A stretch of 64,000 nt of DNA, taken from contig WHUX01000063.1 in assembly GCA_015179025.1 (NCBI GenBank), positions 62,001 through 126,000 on the forward strand, written 5' to 3'. The notes beneath the pieces were generated by a model. It saw only the letters and a program-made list of their open reading frames with translations. It was not told the origin of the DNA and did no database searches. Origin of the DNA: Terfezia claveryi (Eukaryota; Ascomycota; Pezizomycetes; Pezizales; Pezizaceae). A program made the position numbers and the translations under genes. Positions 35,891 through 48,700 of the stretch are shown here, one piece after another; position 1 is the first letter of the stretch, and every line of letters starts with the position of its first letter.

Positions 35891-38800
35891 ATGCCTGTAC
35901 GAGTATCACAAGCTCCAGGTTCCAACACTCTTACAACCTCATACACCCACCAACAGCACAGGATGTCTCCAGCAAGTTTGCGGGGCGGTGATGAGTCAAG
36001 TTCAGGTAAGGCATGCACTCTGTTACATGATTTGTTTGCCCGTAAATGATCAAAATGAAATAAGCTAACCCCGACTTTCAGTTGATTCACGGCATAGGAG
36101 ACGTTTGCAGAAAGACCCCCTTGAATCAAACCACATCATGTCTACACGCTCCAATTCGTCGCTAAGGAGCGCCTTCAGAGAACCACCTTCCCCTCAGAAG
36201 CCACGGTCTTCTGGCCATGATCGGAGACCAGCCCTTAGCTCGAAACCGACTAGGGAGAAGCTCAATTCTGGTATAAAAAGGTAAGCAGGGATAATTGGGG
36301 AAGGATGAGGAAGAGGCCGTGCTGAGGATGAGCCTCATGCATTGATGCTTATAAGCTAATCTAATGCATTAGTAATACCGCCTCTGCGGCGGCCTCGACC
36401 ATCCACAGTGCACGTGGGTATTTACAACCACCAGAAGCCACCAGCAATGTCACAACTTTCTATGCCTTCGGTCAGAATGCAGATGAGGAGCTAGAGTCTG
36501 CAGACTTTGAATTTTCTCCGTCGGTGAATTTGGAAGATGTGCATAGAAGCATCATAACCGATGATGCAGACCCTGACCTGAGTCAATTTCCACTTCCGGG
36601 ACGGAATATTGGGGGCAACATGAATAGTATTGGTGGAGCAAGTCAGCCAGCATCTTCGACCGCTGCATCAGTAATTCGAAGGCCTAGTGTCGGAAAGTTC
36701 TCAAATTCCAACGCCAACCAGGAGCAAGGGTCGTATAGGCAAAGGAGAATAAGCAATGTTACCGGATCTATATCCAAAGCGGTTCCGGGTGACAATACGG
36801 CTGCTAGAGCTCAGCGACGTCGACCTAGCATTGCTTCGTCCCTGAATTCTGTGAACTCTCTCACACCGCCGATACCCAACAAGGAATACTCTTCCGGTGC
36901 TGGACATGCACGAAATGCACAGGAAGCTAGGGCACAAGTGGCAAATAATCCCAACAGGGCGGCGAAGACGAAATCTTTACAACCGCCTCCTCGCCCTCAG
37001 GTCACCACGAGCGCACCACTCAAACCCACCCTCACACCTGAGCATGCTCGTCCAGGTTCGTTTGTTACGGTTGAAAAATCGCCTAACCGCCTCCACAAGT
37101 CTGCCATACCTGCGCCAGGATCTAGCCGACGAATATCAACAATTCCCCATGCTTCCGGATTGGGTGCACGAACCATCAGCCCAACTGATGCCAGGCGGTT
37201 GAAGCGTTTATCGACCATCCGAACTCCTCCACCTCCACCTCCTGTAGACTCACAGAGAACGACTCCGGCATCACCCTCCTTGCTTCCCTGTAAGAGCATT
37301 ACCCCATCTTCATCCGCTAACACTCCGGAGCCTATGCGAAAATCATACAGCTCAGGGATTTCTACGGCGTCGACTACACCGTCCGCCAGGACATCTACTG
37401 CTTCCCTTCAGCCGCGACTCAGCCAGAATCTTTCTCTTTCCAGATTACCTACAGCCAAGGTCAGTCGGCAATCAAATGAAGAAGATGAAATACCACCAGT
37501 GCCCCCATTACCAAAGAGCCTGGTGCCACCACCAACAATGAGTGCTGAGTTTCCTGAACAGTCTTCGGTGCCTCCCAAGCCTCCAAAGCATAGGGACATT
37601 ACTCCAATCAGAGTGTCAACTGAGGATGCGCCAGATCCAGCACCAACAGGTAGCACGAGACGTAGACGGGGAATGACCTTAGGCGCCAGTAGTAAGGTCT
37701 CCCAAACACTGGAGCCAAAGGCTTCTGTCTCTTCTTTGAATAAGAAGAATCTCGCTCCATTGCGGCTTCCTCCGCTCAACTTGCTTCCGCTAAGCACACC
37801 CACAATTTCACGAGTCAATGCACTAGGGAATACATCAGACACAGAGGAGCTTACACCCCCGCGACGTTATGGACACAAGACACCAAGTACACCAATGACG
37901 GCATCGAAGGCGACCTTTTTTGGTCGTTCTTCGGTAGCAGATGAGCCTATGCACCTACGAAGCACTAGTTCTTTTAATCATTCATTTTCACGGATTCCGA
38001 GTCCAGAATTAGCTTCATTTAGGGGTGACTCATCAGCGTCCTCCAATCTTCGGATCTCCGATTCAAGTCGGTTTGGACGGGAAACAATTTCACCATATGT
38101 CCCACAGCAATTGCCTCGACAGAGTCTCGACTATGGGCAAGGCCCTGATAGTAATCCCGTGCCAGAAATCAAGTCGTCTTCCAGGGTTTTGGGGCTTCCA
38201 ATACCTAGGGATAAGTCACGACAGCAAAAGCACAAGGAGGAAGTACAGTCCCAGCCCCAGCCCCAAGAACGGGATACGCCAGATACACCGTCGACCTCTT
38301 CTTCTTTGCGAAGGAAATTGAGCCTTAGTTGGAAGAGGGGTATAAAGACATCGCATGCGGCCAGTGAAAGAGAGTTGGAGTACCCTCCAAAGTATGATGG
38401 AATGCCACCTCCGCGCCTTCCAGCATCGGCTACTTGGGTATCAGGCGCTGAGTCTACACCTAGCCCTAGCAAAGCTTCTCACTGTAGGCGAAAGTCAATT
38501 ATCACCATTAGCACAACTTCGAGCCACGATCGAACAAAGAGCGAAAGCTGGGGCTCTAACACAATTGGGTCCCCCCGCCGAGAACCCAAGGCGGAGGACG
38601 CTTCAGCATATCCACCACAATATCAAGCATACCACCAGCCAATCCAGAATAACATGGGCCCACCACCACCACCACTCGCAAAATCGTCTACAGCTAGCTT
38701 AATTCTATCTCCTGTGCATAAAATGCTTTCGAACAAGACGTCAATTGGGCAAATCCGCCGCGACCGCGACCGTGACCGGCAACCGCACGCTCCACACGAT

Positions 38801-40595
38801 CCTTCTCTAGACGCAGATGATCTGATTGCCGAGGACGAAATGCGGAAGCTGGCATCAAAGAGGAAGAATCTTGAGACTGCTACTCAGGAACTGGAGTCAT
38901 TGCAACGACGAGCTGTTCCTAAGGAGAAGTTGTCACCAACACAGGCTTTGAGGTCTGTCAATTTGAATATCTTTGAGCGTGGGGAGATTGTCGACTACAA
39001 AGATGTCTACTTCTTTGGAACTGAGAGTGCGAAGAAGCACACTGGCGACCCGAGTTCGCAATTGGCAAACTTTGGGTACGATGATGATAGAGGGGATTAC
39101 ATGATCATTAAGGGAGATCATCTAGCATATCGATATGAGATTATTGATGTCCTTGGAAAGGGAAGCTTTGGTCAAGTGGTGAGGTGTATAGATCACAAGA
39201 CTGGCGGATTGGTAGCCATCAAAATCATTCGTAACAAGAAGAGGTTTCATCAACAGGCTTTGGTGGAGGTAAACATTTTGCAAAAGCTAAAGGAATGGGT
39301 AGGCCTCTTTGAAAATGTCCCCAACTTCGTTTTAATTGCTTACAAAAATCACAGGATCCGCAAAAGAAACACTCCCTCATCTCATTCACCCAGTCGTTCT
39401 ACTTCCGAGGACATTTGTGTATTTCGACTGAATTGCTTGGCATGAATCTTTACGAGTTCATCAAGAGCAACGATTTCAGGGGCTTCTCATTGAGATTGAT
39501 AAGGCGCTTTACCAAGCAGCTTCTCAGTGGTTTGGTGCTGTTGAAGGGACACCGTGTTATTCATTGCGATCTTAAGCCCGAGAACGTTCTTTTAGCGGCA
39601 CCAAACAAGGGAGAGATCAAGATGATCGATTTCGGGAGCAGTTGCTTTGAACATGAGAAAGGTATATTCTATCCCAGTGAGTGAGAAGGCTACAATCTAA
39701 CGCCAAAACAGTCTACACATATATCCAGTCCCGTTTCTACCGATCGCCAGAGGTTATTTTAGGGATGACTTATGGTCTCCCCATCGACATGTGGAGTTTG
39801 GGCTGCATCTTGGCTGAGTTGTACACCGGATACCCTATTTTCCCTGGCGAGAATGAGCAAGAACAGTTGGCTTGCATCATGGAGGTTTTCGGTCCACCGG
39901 AGAAGCATTTGATTGAAAAGAGTACAAGGAAGAAGTTGTTTTTTGACTCTTTCGGAAAGCCGCGTGTGATCGTTTCATCGAAGGGACGACGGAGAAGGCC
40001 TAGTTCCAAGACACTCTCACAAGCGTTGAAGTGTGATGATGACGCTTTCCTGGACTTTATCACCCGCTGTCTTCGCTGGGACCCCGATAAGCGTCTTAAG
40101 CCGGATGAGGCCATGCATCACGACTTCGTCACAGGCCGCAAAACCTCGTCTAGACTCCGTGGCAGCTCAGCGCAATCATCAACGGACGCGGCTAGCACTC
40201 GAAGCAGGTTTGGCTCCGGCACTCAAAGCTACGGCGTTTCCGGCTCGCGGCCCCTCCCAGAACCCCCAGCCTCAAGCAAGGTTAACAGCAAACAAAGCAG
40301 TCACCTCAACTACATGTCGCAATCCCCCAACAAGAGCTATGGCTCCCTCGGCAACGGTACTGCGGGCACCAGTGTCAGCACTGTCAATGGGGTAGCCACA
40401 TCGGGTCACCTCAAGCGCAATTCAACCGTGTCCTCAACGACATCAAATGGAGGAGGGACTAAAAGAACGTCTATCGGTGGCGTGGGCGCGGGTTCCAGCC
40501 TTCCTAGAGTAGCTGCTGCTGCTACTAGGTCGACATCAGGGAAGGTGGGGACACCACCAATGAGTAATGGGGTAAGTTTGAGGACGCGAATTTAA
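35891..40595 (+). CDS. pom1: Pom1-like DYRK-family protein kinase
   Basis: Dual-specificity DYRK kinase; the fission-yeast relative Pom1 forms polar cortical gradients that control polarity and mitotic entry. Five exons (35891-36005, 36082-36280, 36373-39298, 39355-39661, 39712-40595) join in frame to 1476 residues. The first ~960 residues are disordered, rich in Ser/Pro and Arg, with proline runs that may bind SH3 or WW domains. A DYRK-homology box precedes the kinase (YDDDRGDYMIIKGDHLAYRY, ending near 1026). Kinase, about 1026-1325: glycine loop GKGSFGQV, lysine in VAIKII, catalytic HCDLKPEN at ~1150, DFG in MIDFGSSCF, and activation loop VYTYIQSRFYRSPE with the YxY autophosphorylation pair at 1184-1186. 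Introns 3 and 4 sit inside the kinase and restore LKEWDPQKKH and HEKVYTY. The tail is Ser/Thr/Gly-rich. All catalytic residues are present, so it should be active. Confidence 0.95.
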
Positions 40596-41682
40596 AGAGT
40601 GATGAGAAAGGATGGGGTTGTGCTGATTTGCTTTGCGGACGCGGATCAAGCGGCGTTAGGATGCTTTGCGATGAGAGCGGACTCTGTTTCTTGCCTTTTT
40701 TAATTTCTTTTTTCTTTTGGGACGGATGGTCATGTGTTGATAAATATGTCTTTATAATGAATGCTCCTCTGTTTGTGTGCTACAGTCGTTTGCCCCGTTT
40801 GATAAACTTGAAAAGGTGGAGTTTGAATGATGGTCTTGATCTTTTTTTTTTTTACTATTTGCTTGTGCCTTTATTATCCACTGTTTTTGTTTTTGTTTTT
40901 TCCTTTTTTTTCATCCAGAGATCGATAAAAGAGCATAATGAATGACCTTTCATCTATTTGTATCATCTACTACTTTTTTATGCTGTTCATATTTCTTTTT
41001 TTCTTTTTTTTCCATTGTTCCCGGAAAGGGTGGGATTTGGGATATAGAGAAAAAGGGCTTGGTTCCACGCGAGTGGGGTTAGGTTGGGTGGACGGGAGAT
41101 TTGGTACGGCACGGCCCGGGGCATAGGATTGTGGGGAAAGGTGGGAGGGTATGGGGAAGTAAAAGTAAAAGTGGAGGAACTACACTCGTTAGCTAATCTC
41201 TGTTTTTATTTCCTAATTTTGCTGATAATACCAATTCTTTTTTCTTTACACTCTTTTTTTTTCCTTTTAGGTAGGTACATTTTACGCTTTACTTTCTTAA
41301 GGGAATGTTTTTTTGTGGAGGTTTGATACCGACGCTTTTTTGACGTAATTGTGTAGCAGGTGGGAAGAGGTGGCGCAGGCGCTAGGCATGATAGGGAATA
41401 GAGATAACGTTAAGGTTTAGGCTGAGTGTAGAGTGCGGGTTGGTTTATGTATATTGTGAGTTTACTTACATGTAGCTATATATCTCACACAAGAAGGGGA
41501 AAAAAAAGAGAAAAAAAATAAATGTTTTTGAGAAATTAATTGAACCGACTCAAATTGCCAACTTTTTTTTTGGAACCCGCTAAACTCAGCTAGCTAGCGG
41601 GTTTAGAATGACTCAAATTGAATAAGATAGTACCCCCTCCACCCGGCCCCGGGGGATTTGGGGGTGGAAATTGGGATGTCAA

Positions 41683-41720
<38 letters not shown>

Positions 41721-42852
41721 CCTAGAGTAAACGTGTTTTAATTTGGTTAAACAATCAAGGTTGGTTTCGTTTTATACTTTTTTTTTTTTTTTTTTTTCTT
41801 TTTTTTTTTTTTGGGAGGCTGTGGGGGAAGGTGGGGAAGAAAGAAAAGAGATTGAAGAATATTTACGAAATTGTAAAAAAAAAAAATAATCACTTACCCT
41901 GAAATCTATTCGTTCCGTCAACATAGGAAGTTGTTCCATCTTTTATTTATTATCTAATGTATATATATATATTTAGATTATTTAGATTACTGTTTTTTTT
42001 TTTGTTTTTTTTGGTAGGAGGGAGAACAAGTTCCCTGTCCTTTCCCCCCTACATAAACCATGACTATGGATAATATTCCAAAAAATATATATATATATAT
42101 ATGTGTATATAATGCTACATACTACACTACACTACACTAAACTACACTAAAACAATACTACAACTAACTAACTAACTAACCAAAACCAAAAAGGCGGAAA
42201 AAAAAAGAAAAAAAAAGAAAAGAAAAAATTCCTCTTATAAAGCAATGGCACTGCGCCGGGGTATAATATAACAAAAAAAGTTCATAAACAATCAAGAGAA
42301 GGGAAAGGGAAAAAAAAAAAAAAAAAAAAACACTCAAAGAAACAATACACATCCTCCCCCCCCCTCCTCTCCCTCCCCCCCCCCACCGCCACCACACCCA
42401 AACAACCGCAAGCCCACATAAAAATAAAAATAATAAAAATAATAATAATAAATATAAAAAAAAACTTACCTACCGGTCTTGTCATCAATCATAATCAAGT
42501 CATCCCAATCCCAACTCCAACAAAACATATCCTAAACCAAAGCCCTAAATTTCTCCAACCCGATCGATACCCGGGAAAATACCCCCCTCTCTTCCCTGAG
42601 ATTCTTTACCCTGTGAAACAGTAGGAAAACAAATACATAACCCCATCCCCCCTCCGTGGTATGACGCTACAAGGCATAGAAAAAAAGAGATAAAAAAGAA
42701 AAAAAAAAAAAGCGGAAAACCCGTGGTGTGAGATGGTCAGGAGTCGACGAGACGAGAGAAGGGAAAGAAAAATTAAAAGGGATTATTAAGGATATTCATC
42801 ATCACCAGCAGAAGTAAGAAAGAAAAAAAGATAATCCATACAGTCATAGACA

Positions 42853-42950
42853 ACACAAAACACAAAACACAAAACACAAAACACAAAACACAAAACACAA
42901 AACACAAAACACAATACACAATACACAATACACAATACACAATACACAAA
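42853..42950 (+). repeat. Tandem heptamer arrays ACACAAA then ACACAAT
   Basis: About eight copies of the 7-mer ACACAAA run from 42853 to about 42911 and pass without a break into about five copies of the one-base variant ACACAAT to about 42950. The switch suggests a point change that then spread by slippage or unequal exchange. Confidence 0.85.
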
Positions 42951-43003
42951 CAATAGTTAGTTACGATAGTAATAGTAGCAGTACTAGTAGTAAATAATAA
43001 TAA

Positions 43004-43087
<84 letters not shown>
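43004..43087 (+). repeat. (TAG)28 microsatellite
   Basis: Twenty-eight uninterrupted TAG triplets lie about 320 bp beyond the RhoGAP stop codon, in its 3' flank. On the minus strand this is a CTA repeat that gives false long Leu and Tyr open frames. The perfect array suggests a variable locus. Confidence 0.9.
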
Positions 43088-43401
43088 GCATAGCACATAC
43101 AAGGCCCCCAACGGATCTGGAGCCAAAAAGAAGAATACACCCAAACAGCGCCTGTATCAATCAGACAAAAACCAACAGCATAAAAAGGGCAAATAAATTG
43201 AGGTTCCCACGGAATCATCACCAGAATTTCTTGCTTTTCCTTGCATTGAACTTCGAATGAATTCAGCCTAGAGATATCATAAACTATCCGAAACTCCCAT
43301 TCCCAGAAAGAAAAGAAAAAGCCAAGAGAAATCATCAACTAGACCCACTCAGGGTAACCACAAGAGACACTGCATCAGCATCAATTCGTTAAACCACTCG
43401 T

Positions 43402-45733
43402 TCACCGAGCCTGCCCTATTCCCTCCGAATCACCATCCCTGCCATCTCCTCTTCGCGGGGCCAACTGGAAACTCGGCGGCGGGGCCTGAATCTGTGACAC
43501 GGCGCCAAAATGTGGTGTCCTGGGAGGGCTTGCCTGTTGACTCAGTAACTCTGAAGAATCATTTCGACCCTTATGGTCTCCGTGCTCCTTCTCGTGATGA
43601 TGTTTCCTATCACTCATCTTCTTCTGCAGCCACTGAATGGCGCCTTTAGCTCCCTTATGATCTTCCCCTCCGTCACTACTACTCAGCTCTCTCCTCTCCA
43701 TATCACGTTCCCGTGAAGCTTCGCGTCTCGACGGCGGCGGTGGAGAGCCAAAGCTGTGGTGAGAGATATTCCCATTTGAATACGGTGATGGTTTGTGCGT
43801 GGGCCCAAGGGGTGGGGATAGAGGAGGGGTTTCAATTTTGCCGACAGACATCCTCCATCGTGATCTTCGCTTTCCCGGTTTCTCTGCTCCGGGTTCTTTG
43901 TCTTCTTTTGATTCAGGGCCCGAGCGGGAGGATAAACTAGATGTTGCAGAGTTGCTTGGTGATACCGCTGCCAGCCCAGAACCTGATGAATTAGGTGTTG
44001 GTTCCTCCTTTTTCTTATTGGCTATATTGATTGCAGATGGAGGCACTTGTGGCACAAAATTGATATGACTATGGCTACTGCTTTTCCTAGGCAACTGGGC
44101 CGCTGCCGGTGCTTGAGGGACCAATTCTAAAATTGTTTCAGGAGTTGGATGGGGTGCCGTGTGTGTAGAGTTAGGCAAAGATGTAGTCGAAGATTCAGCA
44201 GAAGGATTGGTGCTTCCAGGTATCCGCCTCTTCCGCAACCTATTCTGCTGCTTTCCCCTCTCCGTATCCGAAGGAGATAACGAGAGTAAGTTGACAACAT
44301 TCCGGTCCCGCGATGGTGTAGTGGCTGGTGTCGAAGATGAGGAGTCAGAGTAGAGCATAGTTTCGGGAATCTCCAACCTATTATCAGATGACCGTGGTGT
44401 AGCCCTCTTGGACTGTTCTGACACCATTGACCTCATGGACGCCTTTTTGGTAGCAGTTGGTGTTGAAGGGGATACATTTTCAGTCATATGGCCTACGGAA
44501 GGTGGGGCACCTGTCCTTGTTGACAATCCTTCCAAGGTAGTGTTTGAAACCTGTGACTTATCAGTGGATTTCAGGATGGCTGGCCTTGGGCCTGGTGACC
44601 TCCGAGACGGTAATGTGTTACTTCGAGCAACCCCAACCTTGGGGCTCCCCGGTACCGACTTTTTAGACGACACCGACACATTACGTCTTATCCCACCCTG
44701 ATTTTTCAATGTTTCCGCTCCAGCACTAGCATTCGATGGTGTTCTACTAACCCCCGAAGCCGATTTCCTGTGCATGCTTGGAGTACTTGGTGTTAATAGG
44801 CTTTCTTCATCGTCCGAGGTCCCTCTCATTCCCATCAAAAAGTGATCCTGATTCTCAATCAAGAATACTAGAACATCTTGGGAAATACGGTAGTCTTCAG
44901 GAGACATGTCATGAGACGGATGTGAAATAAGCCCTGGCTGAAATATTGCAGAGAGATTCTGAGACGTCATCAAATTTTGCTCTGATTTTGACGCAAAAAC
45001 TGCTAATAAATCCAGAATATATAGGAGCAGTTGACGATTCAATGGCGGTAAATCCACAATGAGTCTCTTGTAGACTCTGATGGCATCTGCTGGTGGCAAA
45101 CTGAGAGGGGCCCTAAATTTGTCGTAATACTCCAATGGAATGATAGGTTCGGGCAATTGATTTAGGTATCGCCTTAGTACAGCTGCTGCATCATGCACTG
45201 TATAGCCAGTCCAATCTAAGCCCTTTCCGTATTTCTCTGGTGTATTAAAGATGTTCTGCAAGTCTTTTATCCGCTTTGCAGAGCCACTTAGGCGGAATAT
45301 TCCTTCCACATCGGTAGCTAAACAGAAATCATAAATTAAAACAAACTACCCGCTCATTGCGGCATTTGCGTGCACGTACCTTTTTCCTTCAAAAACACCC
45401 CACATTTCGCTACCACTATGGGTACATATCCATAAATAAATGAATTACCGTTTGCATCTGTCAAGGAGATTGCAACATTGGCATATTCTATACTTTGCCA
45501 CAGGGGTACTCCGAAAATGCCAGGCTTCTCTGTGTAAAATGCAATGTAAGTGATGTGCCTAAGGTTTGGGGAGATCCACGGTTAGGAATCGAACCTTTAG
45601 ATAGTCCCTCTTTATCGCTAGGCTTCGCTCCCTTTTTGCTAAATTGCTTCCACCAAGAAATAAGGTTTTGTTTTGATGGAGGTGATCCAGGTACCATTCC
45701 TCCTCCACTAGGTGTATCGGCCGCTGTCATCAT
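43402..45733 (-). CDS. RhoGAP, Sac7/Bag7-like
   Basis: GTPase-activating protein for Rho-type GTPases; the closest family I recognise is Sac7/Bag7 of yeast, which acts on Rho1 in actin and cell-wall control. Exons 45733-45595, 45529-45380 and 45317-43402 give 734 residues with correct phases; the 65- and 62-bp introns join LSKEKPGIFGVPL and FLKEKATDVEGIFRLSG. The N-terminus has the conserved ISWWKQFSKKG. The RhoGAP domain spans about residues 50-255: GIFGVPL opening, arginine finger R105 in GIFRLSGS, then AAVLRRYLNQLPEPIIP and NLMTSQNLSAIFQPGL. The rest is Ser/Pro/Arg-rich and disordered, with a conserved-looking basic block RRSRWRMSVGKIETPPLSPP and a C-terminal IQWLQKKMSDRKHH helix. The first ATG pair (45733/45730) is the likely start. 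Confidence 0.93.
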
Positions 45734-48700
45734 GCGGCACTCCCTCGAAGTCCGGCTGTATCTTTTTCTCTGCCGAACCTCTTGTGGCCACTGTGCTACG
45801 GAGGGCGTCTGATCAAGCCTTTACGCGGAGGTTTGCTGATTTGGTCTTCCAGAAGCCTAGCCAAGGTGACGGGTGATCGAATTGGGGGACAGTGTCAATC
45901 TGCGACAATAATGCGAATTTTTGTTGAAATAAGCTGCAGAAGTTGTGATGTCGTTTTTTTTCACCGTTTTCGGGCCTATAGGTGTAGGACCGGGACCAGA
46001 AGAAGTATTAGGATTATATAGGCAGTGCTAGGTGAGATGATTAAATCCCTGCAGTAGAGTTTGAAGCGCTGGGCGGGTTGTTGTTCTGTCGCAAGTTGTG
46101 TCGGGAATTGAGCAGGGTATCGTAGGTGATGTTGATGCAGCTGTCGGCGAACGGGTCCTGTTAAAATGGGCGATAATCAAGGACACAGGTGGGGGGGGGG
46201 GGGGTCGTGGTTTTTCCAGGGAAGTGGCGGCCGGCGATACTTGACGGCCACGGTGGTGATCAGTGATGACTGTTCTTGTCAAATCTATTTTGACTGATCG
46301 TTTAATTTGTGGGGAATGAGCAGGCGGAGTAACGCAGCTTGAAAGGGGAGGGAGGGGGGAATGGGTTTGTGTAGATATGTTTGAGAGTAGTGGGTGGGGG
46401 GGGGTGTCGAGGGTTTTGTGTGTGTGAGTGTGTTGTTGCGAGCTCAGAGCCAGGCGTGAAGTGATGAACCAGGCTCGTTTAGGATGAGATTCCGGGTCCT
46501 TCTCCAACCAGACTACTTCTTTGTAGTCTGGCGGGCACCTGGACGCGGCGGTATACGTTTGTGAAAACTATTAACGATACTATATGGGCACGAGACTATA
46601 CTATATCAACGTTGTGTCGGTCGGGATGGGTTAGAGAACATAGAGTGGTACGCGCGAATGCCGACGACGACAAGTGGGCGAAGCCGGCCAGGGAGCACGG
46701 AACAGCAAGTATTATTATCTATCAACTACAAAGCACACTGGAGCTCACAGCAGTAATATATCTTGCAGGGGAGGGGTGGGCATGATGGCATAGGATCGGG
46801 AGATGGGTGATCTGGGGAGCCCAGGCAACCTTCTATATACCAATACCAATACCTGTCTGCGCAGAGCGGCTATGGAGATGGCGGAAATTTGGACCAAGAG
46901 CGGCGGCGGCCGATCTTGGGCCGAGTTGGAAACGGGTACGAACGACGTCGTCGAGGTCCCAGTCAATTACCCTCACAATAACGAAACTGCGTCTGTAAAG
47001 GACATTCTCGAAAGTATGGGTTCCACTACTCTCTATCTGACTCCGTTGTGGGGCTTTTAGATGAGGTTTCAGTACAGCTTGATTACCAAGTTGTCTCAAA
47101 GGTGTGGGAAATCAACTCTGTTTTACTCTTGATATTGATTAGGATGACAGAATGGATTGCTTGACTAGTTCTAGTTGATTATGACATGACAATTATCTAC
47201 CTACACCATACTTGTGGGTCAAGAGTTTCTGATAATAATGTCATGTAGAGTAGCGTAGGCTGGCAAAAAAAAAAACACTGCTCTGTTAGATCAGGTTGGG
47301 AGCACAAGCAGAAAAGGGTGTCAATAAACATCATACAACCCACGGGAACTTCCGTATGCCTCCAGGCAGTACCGGCATTATTTGCATCGAGGTTGATTGT
47401 ATGCAGCTGCTGGCTACACACACGGGGCCTTCTGTAACCGCATGCCCACATGTATTGACTGACATCAACATGCATCCAGTCTCCCAGAATTGTGAAATGT
47501 CCAGATGTAGCTTGGCTGAAGGCTCTTCAACGCGGAATTATTTCTAGTGGCACGCTTAAGTTCGACGACACTCCTGCTTGCACATGGGTAGCCATTGGCT
47601 GGGCATGAGGGGTAACCGGGGGTACATAGTCTCGTGAATAAAACTGCCAGGCGTACATGTAATGATCAATATACCTACAAGAGGGAAAGTTTGGCCTCCA
47701 CTAGTCAAAGTGTGTGTGTTGTCTCTATAAATAGCAATCTGCAACACCGATCATGGGGCCTCATGCAGCCCAGTGTCCCTTCGAATCTGATGCGCACAAA
47801 AAGAAAACATAACGTAGGCGAAGTAGTAGATCCCAAATCCAACGTGAGGAAGGGTAAATATGGCTGGTGGCAGGGCAGAGTCGCTGTATTTGGGCGAATT
47901 AGGCAACATATTTGTTTTGGGCCGCTGACTCATTCTTAGGACGAGCTCCTGCAGCTCCATTCATTAGCCACGTTAGAAATGGAGACGGGCACAAGAGAAC
48001 ATGTATGTATCTAATTGGTATCCAATGTGAGAACAGCTGGCGATGGCCCTGAGGCGCTGTAAAGTACATATGGCTTGACGGGGCGAGCCACTAACTGCGT
48101 GTACAACTACATATTTGAGATTCGTTCCTATTCAACAGATTGAATCAGGCTCGACCTGACTTGGTGATCCACTTGCAACTCGTATCCAAGAATACGAGGC
48201 CGCATAAACTCCTATGCTCATGGCTGATTCTGAAGCTCTCCTCGGGATGTTAGCAGTTCTGGCTTGTATGTGACTGCTTCAGGTACCTAGTACAATCTAG
48301 ACCACCTGACCTGTACCTTGTTACATACAACGTTTGGAGTTCTGATATTTACACAATCAGACTGTGGCATGTGGTCTGGATACATCTTGAATGCCGCTTA
48401 TGGTAAATCGGCCCAGGTTCGCCGAAGCAAAATCCTGAGCTTGTCGATTCGAATTCGAGGAAAACAAATATCGAAGTCCAGACCCCGCCACTTGTACGCA
48501 CAACTTAATACTCAGGCAGAGTTATCACCAGCCGAAGTACTGTACCTAGGTGGCCTAACGAAGATCCGATTAAAAATCCGAAGAACCAGGCGACGTGCGC
48601 TATACCTGGCGTAGACGTCAAGCAGAGCCTCAATCATCAGACTCATATACAAGTACCCCTGCATCTTACTCGTCGTCGTCAGCACTCGGAATCAGTCACC
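45734..48700. other. Divergent spacer, RhoGAP / TIM9
   Basis: This contains the promoter and leader of the RhoGAP gene (left) and TIM9 (right). A run of 14 G is at 46191-46204. At 46504-46538 two copies of the dispersed motif face each other (CCAACCAGACTAC and GTAGTCTGGCGGGCAC), making a near-palindrome with a six-base centre. Open frames at 46028-46507 (-), 46803-47060 (+) and 47296-47547 (+) have no domain. No gene is supported. Confidence 0.5.

Larger units (their letters stand above)
40596..43401. other. Convergent 3' spacer, homopolymers and microsatellites
   Basis: pom1 and the RhoGAP gene converge on this spacer, which holds both 3' untranslated regions. It is full of T runs on the pom1 side (29 T at 41687-41715, two more near 41780-41812) and A runs on the RhoGAP side, so each transcript would have U-rich 3' flanks. 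An inverted short repeat, AACCCGCTAAACTCAGCTAG near 41574 against CTAGCGGGTTTAG near 41612, forms a hairpin between them. Heptamer arrays and a TAG microsatellite are listed separately. No gene is supported. Confidence 0.6.

Noticed and set aside
42853..43087. Regular repeats that might suggest a CRISPR array
   Set aside because: The units are 7 and 3 bp without spacers, and the genome is fungal; they are simple tandem repeats.
42773..43338. Long Leu-only and Tyr-only open frames on the minus strand
   Set aside because: They are translations of the (TAG)28 microsatellite, not genes.
45578..45595. GGTTCGATTCC on the minus strand, a perfect tRNA B-box-like string
   Set aside because: It lies at the exon 1 / intron 1 junction of the RhoGAP gene and there is no A box or cloverleaf around it.
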